Shown here piece after piece: positions 20,552 through 25,330 of a stretch of DNA of 25,330 nucleotides. How positions within the stretch are numbered: the stretch's first letter is position 1; each line of letters opens with the position of its first letter. The translations under genes and the position numbers were made by a program. The notes under the pieces are model-generated. The model saw only the letters and a list, made by a program, of their open reading frames with translations. It was not told the origin of the DNA and did no database searches. The stretch lies in the IMG/VR virus record IMGVR_UViG_3300034102_000833, positions 1-25,330 of that record. The stretch is one strand, 5' to 3'. The stretch comes from a virus.

Positions 20552-21552
20552 TGGATAAAGTATTAACTAGAACATTATTTAAAAATGTATACTTACAATC
20601 AGTAAGTAAAAATATAGCACATTTTAAAAAAGGTGGACTTGCTTCCTTAAAAGCTAAACATTATCAATTAGGTGGATTAAGCGAAGGTGAAAGAACAGCT
20701 ATGTTACTTGCTCCTATTGCTACACAGTTATTAACAGGAACTAGACAACCAGGACAATCACAATTAGGTGCAGTTGCTTCTAATATTGGAGCAGCAATAC
20801 CACAAGTGGTTAAAACTAGATTAGATATAGATAAAGCTGAAACAGAAAGATTAGATCAGTTAGCTAAATTAGCAAAAGCACAAGAAGTTAAACCTGGATT
20901 TACAGCGGCTACAGAAGAAGAAAAGAAAAGATTAGAAGCTGCACCTGGTGATTCAGTATTAGTAAAAAGAGATCCTAGAGATCCTACTAATATATTAGAA
21001 TATAAATTTGAATCAAAACAAGAAGATAGAATAGAAAAAATAAGAAAAGCGGTTAATGACTCTAAACAAATAAGTACACTTACTGCATTAGAAAAAGCTG
21101 AAGATTTAATTGGTAAATATACATCTAAAGGAAAAGATATACCAGGTATGGGTCCAATGGGTCAACTTAGTTATTTGCCTGATGCTAAAGAAGTTAGATC
21201 TACATTAGCTTCATTACAAAACATAACTTTAAAAGATAGATCAGGTGCCGCTGTTACTGTTCCAGAATTTGAAAGGCTTAAACAAGAATTATCAACAAGA
21301 TTTTATAATACTGATGAAGATCTTGTTAAATCATTAGTAAGATTTAGAGAAATTGCAAATCAACATTTGGCTTCTCAATTAGGAGGATTTAAAAAAGAAG
21401 ACATAGATCTTTATATTAAAACAGGTGGTTTAGATATTAAACCTTCTCCTCTTCTATCCACTAAATCACAATCACAAACAGGGGTTGAAAAAAGAACTGA
21501 AGGAAGAAAAACATTATCTATAGCAGATCTTAAAAAAATAGCTGGAGAATAA
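20551..21552 (+). CDS. Internal virion protein candidate
   Basis: This 333-residue protein opens with a basic helix and the motif HFKKGGLASLKAKHYQLGGL. SEGERTAMLLAPIATQLLTG follows, a hydrophobic helix, then a long charged helical region (LDIDKAETERLDQLAKLAKA) and a C-terminal alpha-rich domain (KDRSGAAVTVPEFERLKQEL, VRFREIANQHLASQLGGF). No catalytic motif is visible. Composition and place between other ejection candidates suggest an internal core component. The KKGG element matches that in the 17840 and 2322 genes. I do not recognise a named family. Confidence 0.65.
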   Translation: MDKVLTRTLFKNVYLQSVSKNIAHFKKGGLASLKAKHYQLGGLSEGERTAMLLAPIATQLLTGTRQPGQSQLGAVASNIGAAIPQVVKTRLDIDKAETERLDQLAKLAKAQEVKPGFTAATEEEKKRLEAAPGDSVLVKRDPRDPTNILEYKFESKQEDRIEKIRKAVNDSKQISTLTALEKAEDLIGKYTSKGKDIPGMGPMGQLSYLPDAKEVRSTLASLQNITLKDRSGAAVTVPEFERLKQELSTRFYNTDEDLVKSLVRFREIANQHLASQLGGFKKEDIDLYIKTGGLDIKPSPLLSTKSQSQTGVEKRTEGRKTLSIADLKKIAGE

Positions 21553-21554
21553 TA

Positions 21555-23789
21555 ATGGGAATTATTAATATTGAAGGCTTAGGGGACGTACAAATTCAAG
21601 GAGATACTCCTACACAAGAAGAATCTAGAATTATACTTAAAGCTGCTCAAACTAAATCAGAACAAAAAGCAGCATTAGAAAGAACTCCATCCATTAGCGA
21701 TACGGATGTTCCTGAAGATACAGGGGCAGCTGAAAGAATAAAAGAATATGTATCCTCTCCAGAATTTTATAGAGCAGCGTTAGAGATAGCTGGAGGTGTT
21801 GGTGGTTCTATTGCTACGGGAGGATTAGGATTACCTGTTCTTGCAGCTACTAAACTTGGTATGAGATCTTTGCCATTTTTAATACAATTAGCTAAAAGTA
21901 CTGGCGGAGCTGCCCTTGGTGGTGGAACTGCAGCAGGTGCCGCCTCAGTAACTTTTGATCCTAAAGATGATGTTTTTAAAGAAATTGTAAGAGGAGCTGC
22001 TGAACAAGGTGCTGGAGAATTAATAGGAGCCCCTATTGCAATTAAAATTGGTCAGGGAATAACAAAAGTATTAGGACCTAAAATTAGTTTAATAAAAGGT
22101 GCAGAAGAATCAGAATTAATATTAAAACAACAAGCTGATAAAATAAAAGCAAATCCAAAATTATATGATGCTGAATTACAAAAAGCGGCTGGAGATGCTC
22201 AATTAACATTAGGTTTAAAAGCGGATAATCAATTTATAGATACCTTACAAAATATAACAGAAAAATCATTATTTGGAGCTGGTGAAATTAGAGCAGCCAA
22301 AGAAGGTGCTAAAACAGTTGCTGAATCTGCAGTTAAAGATTTTGTAGATCCCTTTATTAAAACACAAGATAAAACAAGTACTGGTAAATTATTTCAACAA
22401 GCAATATCCAATAGTCAAAATTTATGGAAAGAAAGAATGACAGCTGGATATAAAGCTATTGATAAGAAACTAATAGATGAAAATTTAGCTTATAAAAGTA
22501 TAGTAGATATGACTGCTTATAGAAATTTACTTCAACAAGAAATAAATAAATTACCATTAAAAGGTATTAATACACCTAATGTAAAAAGACTTTTACAATC
22601 TAATTTAGATAAGACTCCAAAAGCTTTAAGTTTTTCAGAAGCAAATAATTTAAGATCTGATATTTTATCAATGGGAAGAGATCTAACAGCAAAAGACAGT
22701 GCAAAACAAATAGGAGCACAAAAAGCAATGGCTAAAGGTATTACAGAAGCAATGGATAATACTATGGCATCAAAAACATTTCCCGAAGATATTAAAAAAG
22801 GATATCAAACAATTCAAAATGAATATAAATTAGGAAAACAAGATTTTAATGAAAAAGTAATAACACGTCTATTAGAAAAAGAAGATCCAGCAGTTATATT
22901 TGAAACAATAGTATCTAGATCGGATAAACCAGAAACTGTTAAAAGAACATTGGATATTATAAATAGAAGATTTGCAGCTGAAGGAAATACTGAACTTGCA
23001 AGTCAATTAAAGGATTCTTTAAAAGGGCAATTTTTAAATAATATTATTGGAAAAGCTACAGTAGGTGATGCACAATATGGAACATACATTAATTCAACAG
23101 CATTGAAAAAAAGTTTAGATTCATATGCAGGAACTACAAAAGAATTATTTTCAACAAGTGAAAAAGCTCAATTAGATAAATTAGTTCGCACATTACAGTT
23201 TTCACAAGGTACTCTTTCTAAAACAGGATCAGGGGGTTTGGCTGGAGGTGTATTTATTCAATTAAAACAAGCAGGAGCAGCTGGTTCTATTGTAAGTTTT
23301 GGTGGAGCTGGGTATGCAGGAGGAGGAATATCAGGAGGAGCTGCTGCAATTTTAGCAGGACCTTATGTAGTAGGTAAATTATTATTAAGTCCAAGTTTTA
23401 ATAAATTTTTAATTCAAGGTATTAAAGCACCAACTGCTGGAGAAAAGGCAATTGCTTTTAGACAACTTGTTGCAAAAATGGCAAGTGATGGATTAATTGA
23501 TAAAGAAGAAGCTGATATCGCAATAGAAAATTCAAAGATAATAGAAAAACAACCATTGCAAAAACAAGAACCTAGATCTCAAATTCCTACAGCTCAACCT
23601 GTAGCTCAGGCAACACCAAGTCCTGAATCACCACCTACAAATATATTTGCAGCTAATACGCCAGGAACTCCAATGACAACGGGAGTTACACCAACAGTTC
23701 AACCTACTCAACCTATGGATAAAGCACAACAGTATGCTGGACTATTTCCATTTGATATAGCAGGACAACAAATTGCGAGACAAGGATGA
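21555..23789 (+). CDS. Large internal virion / DNA-ejection protein
   Basis: At 744 residues this is the largest protein here. It begins INIEGLGDVQIQGDTPTQEE, a short beta motif I associate with phage ejection proteins. Glycine/alanine-rich membrane-like segments follow at about 75-130 (GGVGGSIATGGLGLPVLAAT, TGGAALGGGTAAGAASV). Residues 180-540 are long charged helices. A second glycine-rich hydrophobic stretch lies near 555-615 (GGAGYAGGGISGGAAAILAG). The end is proline/glutamine-rich. Two membrane-active regions flanking a helical rod fit a protein that spans the host envelope during DNA entry, like T7 gp15/gp16. No lysozyme motif was seen. Confidence 0.7.
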   Translation: MGIINIEGLGDVQIQGDTPTQEESRIILKAAQTKSEQKAALERTPSISDTDVPEDTGAAERIKEYVSSPEFYRAALEIAGGVGGSIATGGLGLPVLAATKLGMRSLPFLIQLAKSTGGAALGGGTAAGAASVTFDPKDDVFKEIVRGAAEQGAGELIGAPIAIKIGQGITKVLGPKISLIKGAEESELILKQQADKIKANPKLYDAELQKAAGDAQLTLGLKADNQFIDTLQNITEKSLFGAGEIRAAKEGAKTVAESAVKDFVDPFIKTQDKTSTGKLFQQAISNSQNLWKERMTAGYKAIDKKLIDENLAYKSIVDMTAYRNLLQQEINKLPLKGINTPNVKRLLQSNLDKTPKALSFSEANNLRSDILSMGRDLTAKDSAKQIGAQKAMAKGITEAMDNTMASKTFPEDIKKGYQTIQNEYKLGKQDFNEKVITRLLEKEDPAVIFETIVSRSDKPETVKRTLDIINRRFAAEGNTELASQLKDSLKGQFLNNIIGKATVGDAQYGTYINSTALKKSLDSYAGTTKELFSTSEKAQLDKLVRTLQFSQGTLSKTGSGGLAGGVFIQLKQAGAAGSIVSFGGAGYAGGGISGGAAAILAGPYVVGKLLLSPSFNKFLIQGIKAPTAGEKAIAFRQLVAKMASDGLIDKEEADIAIENSKIIEKQPLQKQEPRSQIPTAQPVAQATPSPESPPTNIFAANTPGTPMTTGVTPTVQPTQPMDKAQQYAGLFPFDIAGQQIARQG

Positions 23790-24016
23790 GAAGAATTGTA
23801 AAATCAAGATTAGATGAACATATGATAGATTTATATAATAGAGTAGATAATTTAAAAAAAGATATATCAGTAATTAAAAACAATCATTTAAAGCACATGA
23901 GTTGTTCTATCTATAAAATAGAAAAGAAAGTAGACAAGATCCTTTGGTCCATGATTGGTGGTATGGGAGCCTTGATCCTTACGCTTATAGTTATAGCGTT
24001 TAAATTCACTAAATAA
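23786..24016 (+). CDS. One-TM holin candidate
   Basis: This 76-residue protein has a charged, coiled-coil-like N-terminal part (LDEHMIDLYNRVDNLKKDIS) and one C-terminal membrane span at about 54-72 (WSMIGGMGALILTLIVIAF) followed by KFTK. This shape is that of XhlA-like and other single-span holins or holin-like lysis proteins. It would let the M15 lysin reach the wall. It overlaps the ejection gene by four bases (ATGA), more than 21 kb from the lysins. It could instead be a small membrane-bound virion part. Confidence 0.6.
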   Translation: MRRIVKSRLDEHMIDLYNRVDNLKKDISVIKNNHLKHMSCSIYKIEKKVDKILWSMIGGMGALILTLIVIAFKFTK

Positions 24017-24019
24017 TAA

Positions 24020-24048
24020 TTGACCATTACCAATAGTTAATCTAATAA
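24020..24048 (+). promoter_or_regulatory. Weak putative promoter before the nuclease gene
   Basis: TTGACC (24020-24025, five of six -35 positions) is followed after 17 bases by TAATAA (24043-24048, three of six -10 positions) in the 37-base gap between the holin-like and nuclease genes. Initiation would fall at about the ATG at 24054. The -35 is good and the -10 poor, so this is a tentative call. AGGGG at 24048-24052 lies too close to the ATG to act as a normal ribosome binding site. Confidence 0.25.
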
Positions 24049-24053
24049 GGGGT

Positions 24054-24773
24054 ATGAAACTTATTAGACAAGATTCCAGCTTCATAATTACAGATTTTAA
24101 AAGAATAGATAAGTACCCTTATGTTCGTTACGCAAGGGACGATGACCACGGCCCACGGACCTATTTAGTAGGAGAAAAGAAAGTTCCTTCCGTTACAACC
24201 ATATTAGCCAAGACTGCTTCTAAAGATAAGAAAGCAGCCCTAGATGCTTGGAGAGAGCGAGTTGGATACCAAGAAGCACAGGCTATAACCGCCAAAGCGG
24301 CCTCTAGAGGCACGGAGATGCACTATGTCTTGGAGAACTACATTAATGGTATAGGGTACCTTAATTTGAGCTCAGACGGGGCACAATCACGGCTCATGGC
24401 ACACAAGATTATAGATAACCTAGAGCCTCTTAAAGAAGTCTACGGTAATGAAATAAATCTCCAATATGAAGCTAGATGGGCAGGTTCAACTGATCTTGTA
24501 GGTAAGTTTGATGGTAAGGATACTATTATAGATTTTAAACAATCTAATAAATTAAAGAGAGAAGACTGGATTGAAGATTACTTTTACCAAGTTGCAGCTT
24601 ACTCTCTAGCCCACAAAAAGAATTATGGACCTATAGAGCAAGGCATCATTGCCATCTGTACTAAGGACGGACAGTACCAAGAGTTCAAAATGGACAAAAT
24701 AAAATTATCAGAATATGAGGCAAAGTGGTTTGACAGAGTCGAAAAATTTTATACAATGTCAGTTAATGAATGA
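24054..24773 (+). CDS. PD-(D/E)XK nuclease, RecB/exonuclease-like
   Basis: This 239-residue protein has the order of motifs of RecB-like phage exonucleases. KKVPSVTTILAKT is near 42-54, RGTEMHYVLENY contains His90, GSTDLVGKFDG supplies Asp147, and TIIDFKQS gives Asp160 and Lys162 of the PD-(D/E)XK core. QVAAY (179-183) is the QxxxY motif. It should degrade DNA, probably in recombination or in recycling host DNA. The ATG is the only usable start. Its 5' half is much richer in G+C than the neighbours (30 of 60 bases at 24121-24180). The speD-like gene begins inside its last eight bases. Confidence 0.85.
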   Translation: MKLIRQDSSFIITDFKRIDKYPYVRYARDDDHGPRTYLVGEKKVPSVTTILAKTASKDKKAALDAWRERVGYQEAQAITAKAASRGTEMHYVLENYINGIGYLNLSSDGAQSRLMAHKIIDNLEPLKEVYGNEINLQYEARWAGSTDLVGKFDGKDTIIDFKQSNKLKREDWIEDYFYQVAAYSLAHKKNYGPIEQGIIAICTKDGQYQEFKMDKIKLSEYEAKWFDRVEKFYTMSVNE

Positions 24774-25161
24774 AAATAAATTATTAGTTCACAAGCATCT
24801 AATAGTAAGAGCAGAAGTATACCGTCCGCCAATGGACGAGGAGTTTCTTAGGCGTTGGTTAAGCGAATTCATAGAACAAATCGGAATGAAAGTAATGATG
24901 GGGCCTTATGTTAAATATTCTAACATGGTAGGCAACAGAGGAATTACTGGAGCAGCAATAATTGAAACATCACACATCGTAATGCATATCTGGGATGAAG
25001 TTCATCCAGCACTAATGCAATTTGATGTTTATAGTTGTGGAGAGTTTGATCCAGAAACTATTTGTAAAAAAATAGATAAAGATTTTACAACTCACAAAAT
25101 AGAATATAAATTCTTAGATAGAGAACACGATTTAAAAGAATTATCTAAATCCAATTCTTAA
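24766..25161 (+). CDS. speD: S-adenosylmethionine decarboxylase homologue (SpeD-like)
   Basis: I start at the ATG at 24766, eight bases inside the nuclease gene; an upstream in-frame ATG at 24715 would overlap 59 bases and adds no family sequence. The 131-residue product matches the small bacterial SpeD class. ITGAAIIETSHIVMHIWDE holds the pyruvoyl-forming Ser69 and His74, and FDVYSCGEFDP holds Cys91. SpeD cleaves itself before the serine and makes decarboxylated AdoMet for spermidine synthesis. Here Thr replaces the usual Glu before the serine. Phage SpeD genes are known. Because some SpeD relatives have changed substrate, activity is uncertain. Confidence 0.8.
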   Translation: MNENKLLVHKHLIVRAEVYRPPMDEEFLRRWLSEFIEQIGMKVMMGPYVKYSNMVGNRGITGAAIIETSHIVMHIWDEVHPALMQFDVYSCGEFDPETICKKIDKDFTTHKIEYKFLDREHDLKELSKSNS

Positions 25162-25330
25162 TTTCTTCACCCATAGTCTCAGCAGATATTTTAATCTTAC
25201 GTTTTAATGCAGAGATAATATGACTATCAATTGTTTTATCTATAATTAAATCTATATAAGTTACACTTTTAGTTTGACCAATACGATGTGCTCTATCTTC
25301 TGATTGTTCTCTAATTTCTAAATTATAATT
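25145..25330 (-). CDS. C-terminus of a SNF2-type helicase (partial, minus strand)
   Basis: On the minus strand the frame is open from the right edge to a TAG at 25147-25145, 61 residues. It reads EIREQSEDRAHRIGQTKSVT then YIDLIIDKTIDSHIISALKR, the unmistakable motif VI (Q.EDRAHRIGQ) and following helix of SNF2-family DNA-dependent ATPases. The arginines in motif VI contact ATP. Phage members probably act in replication or DNA remodelling. Its last 17 bases overlap the 3' end of the convergent speD-like gene. The rest of the gene is outside the window. Confidence 0.85.
   Translation of the reverse strand, partial: NYNLEIREQSEDRAHRIGQTKSVTYIDLIIDKTIDSHIISALKRKIKISAETMGEEIKNWI

Noticed and set aside
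25162-25330. Apparent non-coding end after the speD-like gene
   Set aside because: The minus strand is fully open and encodes SNF2 motif VI, so it is a partial gene and not an intergenic region.
1-25330. tRNA genes, CRISPR arrays, insertion sequences, integrase or attachment sites
   Set aside because: I saw no cloverleaf with a TTC-loop-like sequence, no spaced repeats of CRISPR type, no transposase or recombinase motif and no flanking direct repeats. A covariance search could still find a missed tRNA.

Overview
This window is a tightly packed, AT-rich stretch of a tailed double-stranded DNA phage genome, most likely a short-tailed (podovirus-type) marine phage. The evidence is: (i) head-tail connector and tail-nozzle proteins of the P22 gp4 / SU10 adaptor / P22 gp10 types, with no tape-measure or contractile-sheath gene; (ii) a long run of tail-fibre genes (C1q-like head, jelly-roll head, polyglycine proteins, repeat solenoid) of kinds familiar from marine phages; (iii) a large alanine/glycine/glutamine-rich cassette typical of ejected internal virion proteins. 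The low G+C, the tiny lysine-rich genes and the fibre families resemble phages of SAR11-like marine alphaproteobacteria, but the host is an inference. Terminase, portal, major capsid, integrase and DNA polymerase genes are not in the window, so this is a partial genome.

Layout. 1-1970: tail end of a coiled-coil gene, a small secreted-looking protein, and a lysis block of a membrane-anchored glucosaminidase and an M15 peptidase with a 2-oxoglutarate/Fe(II) oxygenase between them. 1973-3102: five tiny, mostly very basic genes (34-153 aa), two of them too short for ordinary gene callers. 3109-4828: head-tail connector block. 4850-9902: first fibre block (nine genes), with three proteins sharing a related N-terminal segment. 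9903-9984: an intergenic gap with an extended -10 element inside a palindrome and an inverted repeat. 9985-13008: second fibre block (repeat solenoid, modular fibre, second polyglycine protein). 13010-15202: large P22 gp10-like tail protein. 15202-16069: four small proteins. 16066-17797: two overlapping glycosyltransferases, one GT-B and one GT-A. 17840-23789: five genes that look like the DNA-ejection cassette, one of them a GNAT-like protein in a position reminiscent of T7 gp13. 23786-24016: one-TM holin candidate. 24054-25161: PD-(D/E)XK nuclease and an S-adenosylmethionine decarboxylase homologue. 25145-25330: C-terminus of a SNF2-type helicase on the minus strand, converging on and overlapping the decarboxylase gene.

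How it works together. The plus-strand genes up to about 24 kb are late functions: building the tail, attaching to cells, ejecting DNA and lysing the host. Neighbouring genes usually overlap by 1-11 bases (TAATG or ATGA junctions), which implies long polycistronic transcripts and translational coupling. The right end starts the nucleic-acid and metabolism region and includes a strand switch. No stretch above 300 bases lacks a gene; the longest gap is 82 bases. No tRNA, rRNA, CRISPR array, insertion sequence or attachment site was seen.
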